Shown piece after piece: positions 17,219-26,613 of a stretch of 64,000 nt of DNA. Location of the stretch: assembly GCA_016870995.1 (NCBI GenBank), contig VFZU01000005.1:56580-120579 (forward strand), given 5' to 3'. Source of the stretch: Acidobacteriota bacterium (GTDB taxonomy: Bacteria; Acidobacteriota; Terriglobia; Bryobacterales; Bryobacteraceae). Each line of letters opens with the position of its first letter. The first letter of the stretch is position 1. The notes beneath the pieces are model-generated. The model saw nothing but the letters and a program-made list of their open reading frames with translations, made no database searches and was not told where the DNA came from. The position numbers and the translations under genes are program-made.

Positions 17219-18418
17219 CTATTTTTCACTCGTCTGCTGCCACATGGCTGCGCGCGGATCTTCGCCTTCCACCTGCGCCAGCTCTCGCAACAATTCTCGC
17301 GTTCGCTCGTTCTGCACGTTCGGCGCCTGGATGATCACTTCGACAATCTGGTCGCCTCGCACACCCTTGCGGGCATTTTCGACGCCCTTCTCGCGAAGCC
17401 GGAACCGCTGCCCGTTCTGCGTGCCTTGCGGCACCTTGAGCAAAGCCCGGCCATCAATCGTTGGTACTTCAATTTTAGCGCCGAGGCCCGCTTCGCTCAC
17501 CGTGATCGGAACCTGAATTTCGATGTTGTCGACTTCCCGTCTAAAGAACGGATGCGTTTCAACCCGAATCGTGATGTAGAGATCCCCGGCCTGCCCGCCG
17601 CGCGTACCAGCATTACCCTTGCCCGCCACGCGCAAACGGCTACCGGTCAGCGTTCCTGCCGGGATGCGTACTTCCACCTGGTCTGGCCGCGAAAGTACTC
17701 CTGCGCCACGGCACTTCGGGCAAACATTGTTCAATTTCCCTTTGCCCCCGCAACGCGGACACGTGAGGTTAAACTTCATCGCCCCAGCCATCTGCGTTAC
17801 CTGCCCCGAACCGCTGCACTCAAAACAGCTCGTGCCTCCACCGGCCGAGCCCGAGCCTTTGCACTCATCGCAAGCTTCGTTGCGCTGAATCGTCAGCCGA
17901 ACCTGCGTGCCACGAATCGACTGCCAAAAGCCGACATTCAGCGCGTACTCAAGGTCGCTGCCATCTTCCGGCCCGCTGGCTCCCTGCTTGGCCGCCCCAC
18001 CAAACATCTGGCTGAAGAGGTCCTTGAAGCTATTGCCGCCTCCGGGCGGAGGGCCTTGCTTTGCCCCGCTGCCAGGCTTGAAGCCACCGCGGTTGCCGCT
18101 TGCGTTCTGAAAGAAATCCGAAAAATCGAACCCGCCAAAATCCACACCCTGACCACCACCAAATCCGCCCATGCCATCTCCGGCCGCAGCCTGATCCGAA
18201 TAAAAGCCGTACTGGTCATACACGGCCTTCTTCTTTGCGTCGCTCAAAATGTCGTACGCTTCCGTCACCTGCTTGAAGCGCTCTTCGGCCGCTTTATCGC
18301 CAGGGTTCAGGTCGGGATGGTATTTGCGGGCAAGGCGGCGATACGCCTTTCGGATCTCATCGTTGGATACACCGCGAGAGACACCGAGAGTTTCGTAATA
18401 GTCCACCCTGCCCGCCAT
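17219..18418 (-). CDS. dnaJ: Chaperone DnaJ, full length
   Basis: A 399-residue type I Hsp40. Residues 1-70 are the J domain with HPD at 34-36. A Gly/Phe-rich linker (about 80-150) is followed by four zinc-finger repeats [32 protein letters not shown] and the C-terminal substrate domains. It stimulates the ATPase of DnaK and delivers substrate. It lies 13 bases after dnaK and two bases before hspR, so the three form one transcript. No grpE is in this operon, unlike in many actinobacteria; that gene should be elsewhere. Confidence 0.95.
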   Translation of the reverse strand: MAGRVDYYETLGVSRGVSNDEIRKAYRRLARKYHPDLNPGDKAAEERFKQVTEAYDILSDAKKKAVYDQYGFYSDQAAAGDGMGGFGGGQGVDFGGFDFSDFFQNASGNRGGFKPGSGAKQGPPPGGGNSFKDLFSQMFGGAAKQGASGPEDGSDLEYALNVGFWQSIRGTQVRLTIQRNEACDECKGSGSAGGGTSCFECSGSGQVTQMAGAMKFNLTCPRCGGKGKLNNVCPKCRGAGVLSRPDQVEVRIPAGTLTGSRLRVAGKGNAGTRGGQAGDLYITIRVETHPFFRREVDNIEIQVPITVSEAGLGAKIEVPTIDGRALLKVPQGTQNGQRFRLREKGVENARKGVRGDQIVEVIIQAPNVQNERTRELLRELAQVEGEDPRAAMWQQTSEK

Positions 18419-18431
18419 ATACAGCTACCTC

Positions 18432-20345
18432 TTACTTCTTGTCGTCGACGTCAACAAACTCGGCGTCCACAACGTTGTCCTTCGGCTTTTCAGCGCCAGG
18501 AGCATCGGCGTTCGGGGCTGCACCGGGCTGAGCACCCGAGGCTTCCGTCTTGTACATCGCCTCGGCCAGCTTGTGGCTCGCCTGCGTGAGTTTGTCCGTT
18601 GCGCCGCGGATCTGTTCGGACGTAGCCGACTCGTCCTTCAGCACACGCTTCAGCTCTTCCAGTTCGCTCTCGACAGCCTTGCGGTCGTCGGCGCTCACCT
18701 TGTCGCCGTGGTCCTTGATCATCTTTTCGATGTTGTAGGCCATCGAGTCGCCTTGATTGCGGGCCTCGATTGCTTCCTTCTTCTTGCGATCGTCGGCGGC
18801 GTTCAGCTCGGCGTCCTTCGCCATCTTCTCCACTTCCTCTTTGCTCAAGCCAGAGCTGGAGGTGATGGTGATCTTCTGTTCGTTCTTGGTGCCCTTATCG
18901 GTGGCCGACACGTTCAAGATGCCGTTGGCGTCGATGTCAAACGTCACTTCGATCTGCGGCACGCCACGCGGCGCCGGCGGAATTCCAACCAGCTGGAACA
19001 CGCCCAGCAACCGGTTGTCCTTCGCCATCGGGCGCTCACCCTGGAAGATCTTGATGTCCACCGACGTCTGGCTGTCCGCCGCCGTCGAGAACGTCTCGCT
19101 CTTCTTGGTTGGGATCGTCGTGTTGCGCTCGATCAACTTGGTGAACACACCACCCAGCGTTTCGATACCGAGCGACAGCGGAGTGACGTCGAGCAACAGC
19201 ACATCCTTCACTTCGCCGCCAAGCACACCACCCTGGACAGCGGCGCCCACGGCCACCACTTCGTCCGGGTTCACGGTCATGTTCGGTTCCTTGCCGAAGA
19301 AGTTGCGCACCATCTCGCGCACCTTCGGGATACGGGTGGAACCGCCCACCAGCACCACTTCGTCGATCTTCGACGGAGACACACCAGCGTCCGAGATCGC
19401 CTGCTTGCACGGCTCGATCGTCCGCTGCAGGATCAAGTCGACCATCTGCTCAAACCGGCCGCGCGTCAGCTTCTTCTCAAGGTGCTTCGGGCCGCTGGCA
19501 TCCGCCGTGATGAACGGCAGATTGATGTCCACTTCGAGCTTGCTTGACAGTTCGATCTTCGCCGTCTCAGCCGCATCACGCAGCCGCTGCAGCGCCATCT
19601 TGTCCTTGCCGAGGTCGATGCCGTTTTCGTTCTTGAATTCTTCGATCAGCCACTGCACGATCCGTTCGTCGATGTTGTCGCCGCCGAGGTGCGTGTCGCC
19701 ATTGGACGACTTCACTTCCACCACGCCGTCGCCGACTTCGAGAATCGAGATGTCGAAGGTGCCGCCGCCGAAGTCATACACGGCGATCGTTTCGTCCTTC
19801 TTCTTGTCGAGGCCGTAGGCGAGCGCCGCCGCCGTCGGCTCGTTGATGATGCGCTTCACTTCAAGGCCGGCAATCTGCCCGGCGTCTTTCGTCGCCTGCC
19901 GCTGCGCGTCGTTAAAGTAAGCCGGTACCGTGATCACGGCCTCGGTCACCTTTTCACCGAGATAGGCTTCCGCCGCTTCCTTCAACTTCTTCAGAACCAT
20001 CGAGCTGATTTCGGGCGGAGCATACTGCTTGCCCTGTACTTCAATCCGCGCGTCCCCGTTGTCCCCACCCTTCACGGCGTAAGGAACCAGCTTGGCTTCC
20101 TCGCTCACTTCGTTGACGCGGCACCCCATAAAGCGCTTTGCGGAGTAAATGGTATTCTCGGGGTTGGTGACGGCCTGTCGCTTGGCCACCTGACCCACCA
20201 GCCTCTCTCCGCCCTTGGTGAACCCGATAACCGAAGGCGTCGTTCTCGCACCTTCCTGGTTGGGGATCACTACCGGCGAACCGCCTTCCATCACCGAAAC
20301 AACAGAATTGGTTGTTCCAAGGTCAATCCCAATGATTTTTCCCAT
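18432..20345 (-). CDS. dnaK: Chaperone DnaK (Hsp70)
   Basis: A 637-residue Hsp70. The ATPase domain starts [17 protein letters not shown] and contains [14 protein letters not shown]; the substrate-binding domain begins after the [18 protein letters not shown] linker and has TTIPTKKS; the end is an acidic tail with EFVDVDDKK. Length and motifs are typical. The start ATG at 20345 gives the canonical N-terminus; a longer in-frame reading upstream is an artefact. The operon order is dnaK-dnaJ-hspR. Transcription should start at the promoter at 20382-20410 and be repressed by HspR at the overlapping HAIR-like element. Confidence 0.97.
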   Translation of the reverse strand: MGKIIGIDLGTTNSVVSVMEGGSPVVIPNQEGARTTPSVIGFTKGGERLVGQVAKRQAVTNPENTIYSAKRFMGCRVNEVSEEAKLVPYAVKGGDNGDARIEVQGKQYAPPEISSMVLKKLKEAAEAYLGEKVTEAVITVPAYFNDAQRQATKDAGQIAGLEVKRIINEPTAAALAYGLDKKKDETIAVYDFGGGTFDISILEVGDGVVEVKSSNGDTHLGGDNIDERIVQWLIEEFKNENGIDLGKDKMALQRLRDAAETAKIELSSKLEVDINLPFITADASGPKHLEKKLTRGRFEQMVDLILQRTIEPCKQAISDAGVSPSKIDEVVLVGGSTRIPKVREMVRNFFGKEPNMTVNPDEVVAVGAAVQGGVLGGEVKDVLLLDVTPLSLGIETLGGVFTKLIERNTTIPTKKSETFSTAADSQTSVDIKIFQGERPMAKDNRLLGVFQLVGIPPAPRGVPQIEVTFDIDANGILNVSATDKGTKNEQKITITSSSGLSKEEVEKMAKDAELNAADDRKKKEAIEARNQGDSMAYNIEKMIKDHGDKVSADDRKAVESELEELKRVLKDESATSEQIRGATDKLTQASHKLAEAMYKTEASGAQPGAAPNADAPGAEKPKDNVVDAEFVDVDDKK

Positions 20346-21120
20346 ACGTTTGAATCCTCCGGCCTCATTTAGCCTACTCATAGTATTGAATGTGAGTCTT
20401 CTGTTGTCAAGTCTTAGTGCACAAAATGTGAGGCCCACTCTCACCATTGCCGCCGCGTCCGATTTGGCCCCTCTGGAACCCCTCTTTCGCGAAGCCTTCC
20501 CGCTCGGCGATCTCACCTTCACCTTTTCCTCCTCTGGGGTTCTGGCCCGCCAGATCGAGAATGGTGCTCCTTTTGACCTGTTCCTTTCGGCTAACGAAGA
20601 CTTCATGCGGCAGCTGGTGAAGAAGAATAAGGTGATTCAGGAGGAGATCCAGGTCTATGCGATCGGGCGTATCGGGCTCTGGGCCAAGTCCGGGGCGATT
20701 CGCCAAATTACGGATCTTGATCAACCCGCCGTCCGCGTGATCGCGGTCGCCAACCCCCAACTCGCCCCTTACGGCCAAGCCGCCATGGCCGCGCTTTACA
20801 AAACAAAGCTCCTCGACAAGGTGAAGGACAAGCTGGTTTACGGCGAGAACATTCGCCAGACCCAACAATTCGCCGAAACCGGCAATGCGGACTGCGCGAT
20901 TCTCAGTTGGAGTCTGATCTATAACAAGGGCGGCTATCTGATTCCCGACAACCTGCATCCCGCCATTCGCCAGGTGGCCGCACCCATCCGGCAAAAGGGC
21001 AGCAAGAATACCAAGCTGGCCGACGCCTTCATCAATTTCCTGGTCTCACCTGTCGGCCGCTCGATCTTTGCCCAGCACGGCTTCAACCTGCTGCCGGCCG
21101 CTCCCAGCCTGCGCCGCTAG
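20332..21120 (+). CDS. modA: Molybdate/anion ABC transporter substrate-binding protein, orphan
   Basis: A ModA-like periplasmic binding protein of about 262 residues: [15 protein letters not shown] at the start, [31 protein letters not shown], then [12 protein letters not shown] and [14 protein letters not shown], and the [13 protein letters not shown] tail typical of the family. It captures molybdate or tungstate for an ABC importer. I use the ATG at 20332 because it gives a complete signal peptide ([21 protein letters not shown]); this start overlaps the 5' end of dnaK by 14 bases on the other strand and runs over its promoter. TTG 20386 or GTG 20392 are alternatives that would shorten the signal. 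No modB or modC is adjacent. Confidence 0.85.
   Translation: MIFPIRLNPPASFSLLIVLNVSLLLSSLSAQNVRPTLTIAAASDLAPLEPLFREAFPLGDLTFTFSSSGVLARQIENGAPFDLFLSANEDFMRQLVKKNKVIQEEIQVYAIGRIGLWAKSGAIRQITDLDQPAVRVIAVANPQLAPYGQAAMAALYKTKLLDKVKDKLVYGENIRQTQQFAETGNADCAILSWSLIYNKGGYLIPDNLHPAIRQVAAPIRQKGSKNTKLADAFINFLVSPVGRSIFAQHGFNLLPAAPSLRR
20382..20410 (-). promoter_or_regulatory. dnaK promoter
   Basis: On the minus strand TTGACA (20405-20410 on the plus strand as TGTCAA) and AATACT (20382-20387) are 17 bases apart, a good sigma-70 layout. The dnaK ATG lies 37 bases downstream. The -35 box overlaps the HAIR-like operator. Confidence 0.65.
20391..20411 (-). promoter_or_regulatory. HAIR-like HspR operator
   Basis: Minus strand reads CTTGACA-N7-ACTCACA. 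The HAIR consensus is CTTGAGT-N7-ACTCAAG. The spacing is exactly seven and 10 of 14 arm bases match, with the left arm containing the -35 box. HspR binding here would block RNA polymerase. The match is imperfect, so this is a candidate, not a proven site. Confidence 0.55.
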
Positions 21121-21124
21121 CGGC
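21113..21124. repeat. 12-base palindrome at the modA/isocitrate dehydrogenase junction
   Basis: GCCGCTAGCGGC at 21113-21124 is a perfect palindrome that includes the modA stop TAG. It sits in the six-base gap between two convergent genes and could act as a short 3' hairpin. No T tract follows. Confidence 0.35.
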
Positions 21125-21126
21125 TC

Positions 21127-22143
21127 TTACGATTGCGCCTTGAGGTTACCGATGATGGCATTGGTGAACTGCGTCGTGTTGGCCGTGCCACCCACATCGG
21201 GCGTCAGTTGGTCGCCTTGAGAATAGGTGAGCTCAATCGCCTTCTGTAGCTTCGCTGCCGCAGCCGGCTCCTTCAAGTGTTCGAGCATCAGCACGCTCGA
21301 GCGCAACAGCGCTGTTGGGTTCGCTTTACCTTGGCCGGCAATGTCCGGGGCACTTCCATGCACGCTCTCAAACACAGCGTAGTTGTCGCCCATGTTTGCT
21401 CCCGCCGCCACGCCCAGGCCGCCCACGAGGCCCGCAGCCAGGTCGCTCAGGATGTCCCCATATAGGTTCGGCAGCAACAAGATGTCAAACTGCTCGGGCC
21501 GCGTCACCAACTGCATCGAGGCGTTGTCGACGATCAGCTCGTTGTAGGCCAGATGCGGATAATCAGCCGCAATCTCGCGGCAGCACCGCAGAAACAAGCC
21601 ATCGGCGAGCTTCATAATGTTCGCCTTGTGAATTGCCGTCACCCGCTTGCGCAATTGCCGCGAACCATAGCGAAAGGCCGCTCGCGCGATGCGCGTCGAG
21701 GCCGTCCGCGTGATCACCTTGATTGAAGTGATCACATCGGGCACCACCTCATGCTCAAGGCCTGAATACAGGTCTTCGGTGTTCTCGCGAAAGATCACCA
21801 TATCGAGTGCTACATCGTCGAATCGCGTATGCAAGCCCGGCAGCGACTTCACCGGCCGCACGTTCGCATAAAGGTCGAGCTTCTTACGCAACGCCACATT
21901 GACGCTCTGAAATCCCCCACCCACGGGCGTCGTCACCGGCCCCTTCAAGCCAACTTTCGTTTTCTCAATCGAAGCCACAACGTCGCCCGGCAGCGACTCG
22001 CCCGTCGCCCGGATCCGGTCTCCCGACAGCTCAACCCGCTCCCACTCGATCGCAACCCCAGTTGCGGCCAGTACCCGCTCGGCCGCCTCGGCAACTTCGG
22101 GCCCGATCCCGTCGCCCGCAATTAACGTAATCAGATGTGCCAT
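21127..22143 (-). CDS. NAD-dependent isocitrate dehydrogenase-like
   Basis: A 338-residue enzyme of the isocitrate/isopropylmalate dehydrogenase family with ATG at 22143 (ITLIAGDGIGPEVAEAAE). The phosphorylation-loop Ser and Asn appear in GGGFQSVNVALRKKLDLYANVRP, which is the isocitrate-type pattern rather than isopropylmalate. Further motifs are FRENTEDLYSGLEHEV, the Lys/Asp catalytic pair region HKANIMKLADGLF, and the NAD-binding HGSAPDIAGQGKANPTA, where the residues fit NAD rather than NADP. It oxidises isocitrate to 2-oxoglutarate. The reading could start at 22179, but the ATG at 22143 fits the family N-terminus. It is 29 bases from the divergent purH. Confidence 0.85.
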   Translation of the reverse strand: MAHLITLIAGDGIGPEVAEAAERVLAATGVAIEWERVELSGDRIRATGESLPGDVVASIEKTKVGLKGPVTTPVGGGFQSVNVALRKKLDLYANVRPVKSLPGLHTRFDDVALDMVIFRENTEDLYSGLEHEVVPDVITSIKVITRTASTRIARAAFRYGSRQLRKRVTAIHKANIMKLADGLFLRCCREIAADYPHLAYNELIVDNASMQLVTRPEQFDILLLPNLYGDILSDLAAGLVGGLGVAAGANMGDNYAVFESVHGSAPDIAGQGKANPTALLRSSVLMLEHLKEPAAAAKLQKAIELTYSQGDQLTPDVGGTANTTQFTNAIIGNLKAQS

Positions 22144-22172
22144 AGCTCCAGCCTGACAGATACTGATAGAGA

Positions 22173-23705
22173 ATGGCAAAAATCACGCACGCTCTGTTGA
22201 GCGTCACCGACAAGACGGGTCTCGCCGAATTCGCACTCGGCCTATCGAAACTGGGAGTTGAACTGATCTCGACTGGCGGTACCGCCAAGCTCCTGCGCGA
22301 AACCGGCCTCGCCGTAAAGGATGTCAGCGAACTCACCGGCTTCCCCGAAATGCTCGACGGTCGCGTCAAGACCATCCATCCCCGCGTTGCCGCCGGCGTA
22401 CTCGCCATGCGCGCCAAGCCAAACCATATGGCTTCGCTCGCCGAACACCAAATCCCCCTCATCGACATGGTCGTTGTTAATCTGTACGAATTTGAGAAGG
22501 CAGCCGCCAAGCCCGGCGTCACCCACGAAGAACTCATTGAAAACATTGACATTGGCGGCCCCACCATGATTCGCGCCGCCGCCAAAAACTACCAGGACGT
22601 CGCCGTCGTCACCCGGTCTGAGGACTACCCGTCCCTGCTCGCCGAGCTCGAATCAAACGAAGCCAATCTGTCAGCGACTACCCATTGGGATCTGGCCAAG
22701 AAGGCTTTCTCCACCACCGCTGCCTACGACGCCGCGATCACCCGCACCCTCGAGCAGATCCCCACCCCAGTCGCAATGCCCGACCGCCTCGTCATCAACG
22801 TCGCCAAGAAGATCCCTCTGCGCTATGGTGAAAACCCCCACCAGTCCGCCGCCCTCTACGCTGCCGGAAAACACGGCATCGCCAACGCCACCCAACTCCA
22901 GGGCAAAGAACTCAGCTACAACAACCTCGTCGACCTCGATGCCGCCTGGCAGTTGATCTGCGAATTCGACCTGCCTTCGAGCGCCATCATCAAGCACACC
23001 AACCCTTGCGGCTGCGCCAGCGCCACAACTCTCGCCGAATCCTATCGCAAGGCCTTCGCCGCCGACCCCATCAGTGCCTTCGGCGGCGTGCTTGCCTTCA
23101 ACTGCGAAGTCGATGCCGAGACGGCCACCGAAATCGCCAGGACCTTCATCGAAGCCGTCGCTGCCCCGGGCTATTCAAACGAAGCCAGTGCAATCTTAAG
23201 CGCCAAGAAAAACCTGCGTTTACTTGTAGTTGCGCCCGGTGGGCTGGATGAGCCGGTCGTGAAGACCATCACCGGCGGCTACCTCGTACAAAGTGCAGAC
23301 CGCAAGCCGTACATCCGCTCTGAAGCAAAGGTGGCCACCGCTGTTGCCCCCACCGAAGCCCAGTGGGTGGCCCTCGAATTTGCCTGGCGCGTCGTGAAGC
23401 ACGTCAAATCGAACGCGATCGTCTATGCCACCGATGGCCAATTGATCGCCGCCGGCGCAGGCCAGATGAGCCGCGTTGATAGCGTCAAGTTCGGAGCCTC
23501 CAAGGCAATCCTCCCGCTCGAAGGCTGCGTGGTCGCGAGCGACGCCTTCTTCCCCTTCCCCGACGGGCTTGAAGCTGCGGCCTCTTTTGGCGCGAAGGCC
23601 TTCATTCAGCCCGGAGGCAGCGTGAAGGACGAAGAAGTCATCGCCGCCGCCAACCGCCTCGGCGTTGCCATGATTCTCACCGGCTACCGTAACTTCCGTC
23701 ACTAA
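22173..23705 (+). CDS. purH: Bifunctional AICAR transformylase / IMP cyclohydrolase
   Basis: A 510-residue PurH. The N-terminal MGS-like cyclohydrolase domain (1-about 190) starts ITHALLSVTDKTGLAEFALGL and contains ISTGGTAKLLRETG; the C-terminal transformylase domain starts at RYGENPHQSAALY and has the KHTNPCGCAS catalytic Lys-His pair. The enzyme makes the last two steps of IMP synthesis. The divergent isocitrate dehydrogenase is 29 bases away. The TAA stop overlaps the Shine-Dalgarno of the selenoprotein candidate, so the two are co-transcribed. Confidence 0.97.
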   Translation: MAKITHALLSVTDKTGLAEFALGLSKLGVELISTGGTAKLLRETGLAVKDVSELTGFPEMLDGRVKTIHPRVAAGVLAMRAKPNHMASLAEHQIPLIDMVVVNLYEFEKAAAKPGVTHEELIENIDIGGPTMIRAAAKNYQDVAVVTRSEDYPSLLAELESNEANLSATTHWDLAKKAFSTTAAYDAAITRTLEQIPTPVAMPDRLVINVAKKIPLRYGENPHQSAALYAAGKHGIANATQLQGKELSYNNLVDLDAAWQLICEFDLPSSAIIKHTNPCGCASATTLAESYRKAFAADPISAFGGVLAFNCEVDAETATEIARTFIEAVAAPGYSNEASAILSAKKNLRLLVVAPGGLDEPVVKTITGGYLVQSADRKPYIRSEAKVATAVAPTEAQWVALEFAWRVVKHVKSNAIVYATDGQLIAAGAGQMSRVDSVKFGASKAILPLEGCVVASDAFFPFPDGLEAAASFGAKAFIQPGGSVKDEEVIAAANRLGVAMILTGYRNFRH

Positions 23706-23716
23706 GAGGCACAATA

Positions 23717-24292
23717 GTGTTCATGGTCAAACCCATGAGCCGCCGTGCGGCAATCTTCACAACTGCGAGCCTGGCGCCTGCGCAAACCAGCGCTTCCGAC
23801 CTCGATCGCGTCAAGGTCGGCGCCGCCGCGCCCGCCTTTGAATTGCCCTCCGCCTCAGGGGGCAAGCTGAGTCTTGAAAGCCTGAAGGGCAAGAACACAG
23901 TGCTCGTGTTCTACCGCGGCTATTGGTGACCCTATTGTGCAACGCAGCTAGTTGAGCTGCACAGCCTACTGCCCGCCAACCTGCAGGCGAACACCAACAT
24001 CGTCGCGATCGCTCCTGACCCGCTCGAAAAACTCCGCGACATCATCCCCAAGGTCAAAGCCAAGACTTCCGACAAGTTTCTGATCACACTGCTCGCTGAT
24101 GCCGATCACGCGGTGATTGATCGCTATGGGTTGTTGAACGAACAAGCCGTAACCAGAGGACGGTTTCTTCCGCATCCGACAACCTATGTGCTCGACAAGC
24201 AAGGCATCGTGCGCTGGAAGTTCACCGAGAAGGATTACAAGATTCGCCCGACCAACGAGGCGATTCTGACTGAACTGAAAAAGCTGCCCTAG
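23717..24292 (+). CDS. Peroxiredoxin-like selenoprotein (in-frame TGA as Sec), UxxC motif
   Basis: A 191-residue thioredoxin-fold protein when TGA at 23927-23929 is read as selenocysteine (residue 71). Before it the frame gives a short N-terminal hydrophobic segment and GAAAPAFELPSASGGKLSL then VLVFYRGYW; after it PYCATQLVELHSLLP, a strand NIVAIAPDPLEKLR, and a cis-Pro block RFLPHPTTYVLDKQG. The result is the AhpC/TSA type FxRGxW(C/U)PYC redox site with Cys74 as resolving residue. The 20 bases after TGA lead to a 6-bp hairpin with a small AGTTG loop, which fits a bacterial SECIS. GTG 23717 is chosen because AAGAGG lies 7 bases before it; ATG 23723 is an alternative. Sec machinery must be elsewhere. 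A simple nonsense mutation is less likely because the frame is intact on both sides. Confidence 0.8.
23944..23960 (+). promoter_or_regulatory. Candidate SECIS hairpin of the selenoprotein
   Basis: GCAGCT at 23944-23949 pairs with AGCTGC at 23955-23960 around the loop AGTTG. The loop starts 20 bases after the TGA, within the 16-37 base range known for bacterial SECIS elements, and has G at its second position. A longer variant uses TGTGCA and TGCACA as outer stem. Confidence 0.65.
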
Positions 24293-24900
24293 CCCTCGGC
24301 GCGGCCGACGAGGATGATTCCTAACTTGATGCCACCCGCATTTGTGTAGAGCACCCAGTCGTGCTCGCCGAGCATCTTCAGGCCAGGCTCGAAGCTCTCT
24401 TCTTCTTTCCAGAAGCTGAACACCGAAGGATGCGGCGTACCGCTCGCCTTGTGGCTCATTTCCATCAATTCGTTGAAAGAAGGTTTGGCGGCGAGATCCT
24501 TATCGACGGCAATCGGTGTGAGTAGGAGGAAGTCGCGCTGCGGCGCTGCGCCCTGATGGTCGCCGTTTTGCGGGAAGTAGCTGTAGCGCATGGTGTAAAC
24601 GCCTGGGTTCACCGTCTGGCCACGGCGGTCGTTGAACTTGGCCGTGAACTGGATGATCCCCATGAAAGTGCCATGCTCCACCTCAGGCAGAGTGACGGCT
24701 TGCTCGTCCGATTTCGCGCTCGTCGGAATCGGGCTGCGCATCCAGACTTCGCAAATCACTTTACCGGAGGCATCGACAATCTTTGCCCCTTGCTTTGAGA
24801 CTTGATCGGCGGCCGCCGGAGCGCCTGCCGAGGTCTCAAGTTTGTACTGGCCAAAGGTCAAGGTCTGGCTCAGCAATGCGATCGCGAACAAAAACTTCAT
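24289..24900 (-). CDS. Secreted hypothetical protein, 203 aa
   Basis: An exported protein of 203 residues with signal peptide MKFLFAIALLSQTLTFG. The mature part is beta-rich with QTVNPGVYTMRYSYFPQNGDHQGAAPQRDFLLL and a C-terminal strand IKLGIILVGRAEG; a paired Cys is absent. Similar small secreted proteins occur in acidobacteria and their role is unknown. It is the last gene of the Hsp70 operon, four bases after the DUF4380-like gene, and its stop overlaps the end of the convergent selenoprotein by four bases. Confidence 0.7.
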   Translation of the reverse strand: MKFLFAIALLSQTLTFGQYKLETSAGAPAAADQVSKQGAKIVDASGKVICEVWMRSPIPTSAKSDEQAVTLPEVEHGTFMGIIQFTAKFNDRRGQTVNPGVYTMRYSYFPQNGDHQGAAPQRDFLLLTPIAVDKDLAAKPSFNELMEMSHKASGTPHPSVFSFWKEEESFEPGLKMLGEHDWVLYTNAGGIKLGIILVGRAEG

Positions 24901-24904
24901 ACTT

Positions 24905-25810
24905 TTATTTTAAGAGGGGCAGCAGCACCGCGTCGACATTGGCGTCGTTCCATTCCGCAATGCGCACCCCCCGATGTAAACTCCAGTTCTCAATCAGTTC
25001 GACGCTCTCCTCAGGCCCAAGTTTCACGAGTGGACCAAAGGTTTCCAGCTCAAGGAAATCGGCATTGGTAAACGTCTGAAAGCTGCAGAAATACTCCGGA
25101 TATACCTTGCCGGCTTCGGCCTTGTACTGCTTGAGAAAGAGCTCTCCATTCAGTAGATACGCGCCGAACGTGTGTGGATTGAAAAGTCCTACCTTTTGCG
25201 GAGAGGTGGCGTGCCGGTCCTGCCGCAGGCCGAGGTACTTTTTCATGAAGATCCAGCGCGGATCGCTGAGATCCGTGTAGGCCCACATCACCAGCGGGTT
25301 GGTGGGCTCAAGCATCTCGGGATGTGTGCCGCGCGGCGGAAAGCCCGTGATGCCGACGCCTCCCTGAGCCATCACCGATGGTGCCCAAGGCGCGAATTCG
25401 AGCGCCATGCGATTTCGGTTGATGATGCGATGCACGACCTTCACTTCGCTGCCGGTCGCTGCAAGATAAATGTCCATCACCTTCTGCAGGCCGGTTTCCG
25501 GCTCCGTCGCTTGCGTCGCGCGAACCATGTCGCCCATCACTTCCACCGTGACGGGCGAGTTGTCGAGCCCGTAGGTGTAGCGAGCGTCTTCAGGGCCGAT
25601 CCAAAGGCGATGGCCGCCGCGGATCTGCCAGCTGGTTTCCCCCGTGCCACCCATTTGCTCGGAGAACTCTTTGAACAGGTTCTGCCCTCCGACAAAGCCA
25701 AAACGGATCACTCGCGGGCCGACGTCAGCCGTCAAAATCAGTTCTACTTGCGCATTTGAAATGCGGTAGCAATTGGGCCAGCCGCCGTAGGAAATCTTCT
25801 CAACTTGCAT
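24905..25810 (-). CDS. DUF4380-like protein, galactose-mutarotase-type fold
   Basis: A 301-residue soluble protein. It reads ISNAQVELILTADVGPRVIRFGFVGGQNLFKEF at the start, which is the pattern of aldose-epimerase-like (DUF4380) beta-sandwich proteins, with GGHRLWIGPED as the second conserved block and PEYFCSFQTFTNADFLELETFGP near the C-terminus. It has no signal peptide. A role in binding or epimerising a sugar is suggested by the fold only. It lies 11 bases after thiL in the Hsp70 operon and 4 bases before a secreted protein. Confidence 0.65.
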   Translation of the reverse strand: MQVEKISYGGWPNCYRISNAQVELILTADVGPRVIRFGFVGGQNLFKEFSEQMGGTGETSWQIRGGHRLWIGPEDARYTYGLDNSPVTVEVMGDMVRATQATEPETGLQKVMDIYLAATGSEVKVVHRIINRNRMALEFAPWAPSVMAQGGVGITGFPPRGTHPEMLEPTNPLVMWAYTDLSDPRWIFMKKYLGLRQDRHATSPQKVGLFNPHTFGAYLLNGELFLKQYKAEAGKVYPEYFCSFQTFTNADFLELETFGPLVKLGPEESVELIENWSLHRGVRIAEWNDANVDAVLLPLLK

Positions 25811-25821
25811 CAGCGTCTAGC

Positions 25822-26613
25822 TTATCGAAAGTGGTCCCAACCCTTGGGCGGCAAGGGCGAACCTGGGCGTCCCGCCACCACAATTCCAATCTCGTGAAAG
25901 GGTTTTCCCAGCGGCTTGGGGCTAGCCACTAGCAGCTCATAATCTTCGCCATGGTGCCAGGCCTGTTCAAGCGTCGCACCGCGATGGATTGGTGGCGCGG
26001 CGGTGATCTCGCAGGTCACGCCAGAGGCGAGCAGCATCCGGTCCAGGTCCATTGAAAGACCATCGGTGATGTCCATCGCCGCATGCGCGTTCGCTCTCAC
26101 CGTCTCGATCAAATCAAGTCGTGGCTTGGGCCGCTTCTTCCAGATGCCAAGGGGGCCGCTCACATAAAGCCGGTCGCCCGGCTTTGCGCCGCTGCGCAGG
26201 ATGGCCTTACCTTTGGGCACCGAGCCACAGAGAACTACATCTACGTGTACTTTGTCGCTGCGGGAGAGATCTCCACCCGCAAGTGCAATCTTGTGAGAGA
26301 ACACGCCGCTGAAGAATGGCTTGACGAAGTCCGGGTCTGGTACAGCCAGAGAGATCAAGGCAAAGCGGGGCGTGGCGGCCATGGCGGCCAGATCTGAAAC
26401 ACCGCGAGCCATCGCCTTGTAGCCCACTTCGCGGGGTGTGTAATCAGGCAGCGTGAAGTGGCGGCCTTCGATTGTGAAGTCTGTAGTGAAAACCAGATCT
26501 TCACCACGTGAAGGGCGATACACGGCGCAATCATCGCCAATGCCTACTTCGATTCCCTCGCCAAAGCGGGGAGCCCGCTTGCGAATCCAATCAATGAGGC
26601 CACGCTCGTTCAT
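25822..26613 (-). CDS. thiL: Thiamine-monophosphate kinase, short form
   Basis: A 263-residue ThiL, shorter than the usual 320 or so. The motifs are in order: VGIGDDCAVYRP, TTDFTIEGRHFTLPDYTPREVGYKA, the ALAGGDLSRSD loop, and AAMDITDGLSMDLDRM, then GEDYELLVA. It phosphorylates thiamine phosphate to thiamine diphosphate. The lost length lies in the C-terminal loops. Its ATG overlaps the stop of the larger Hsp70 gene by four bases. No other thiamine gene is adjacent; the place within a chaperone operon is odd and may reflect an operon grown by accretion. Confidence 0.85.
   Translation of the reverse strand: MNERGLIDWIRKRAPRFGEGIEVGIGDDCAVYRPSRGEDLVFTTDFTIEGRHFTLPDYTPREVGYKAMARGVSDLAAMAATPRFALISLAVPDPDFVKPFFSGVFSHKIALAGGDLSRSDKVHVDVVLCGSVPKGKAILRSGAKPGDRLYVSGPLGIWKKRPKPRLDLIETVRANAHAAMDITDGLSMDLDRMLLASGVTCEITAAPPIHRGATLEQAWHHGEDYELLVASPKPLGKPFHEIGIVVAGRPGSPLPPKGWDHFR

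Noticed and set aside
17174-18589. Long plus-strand frame opposite dnaJ
   Set aside because: Shadow of dnaJ; basic, arginine-rich and without domain signal.
20376-20397. ACTCA-N12-TGAGT inverted repeat at the dnaK promoter as the HspR site
   Set aside because: The arm order is the reverse of HAIR; the CTTGACA-N7-ACTCACA match with exact spacing is better.
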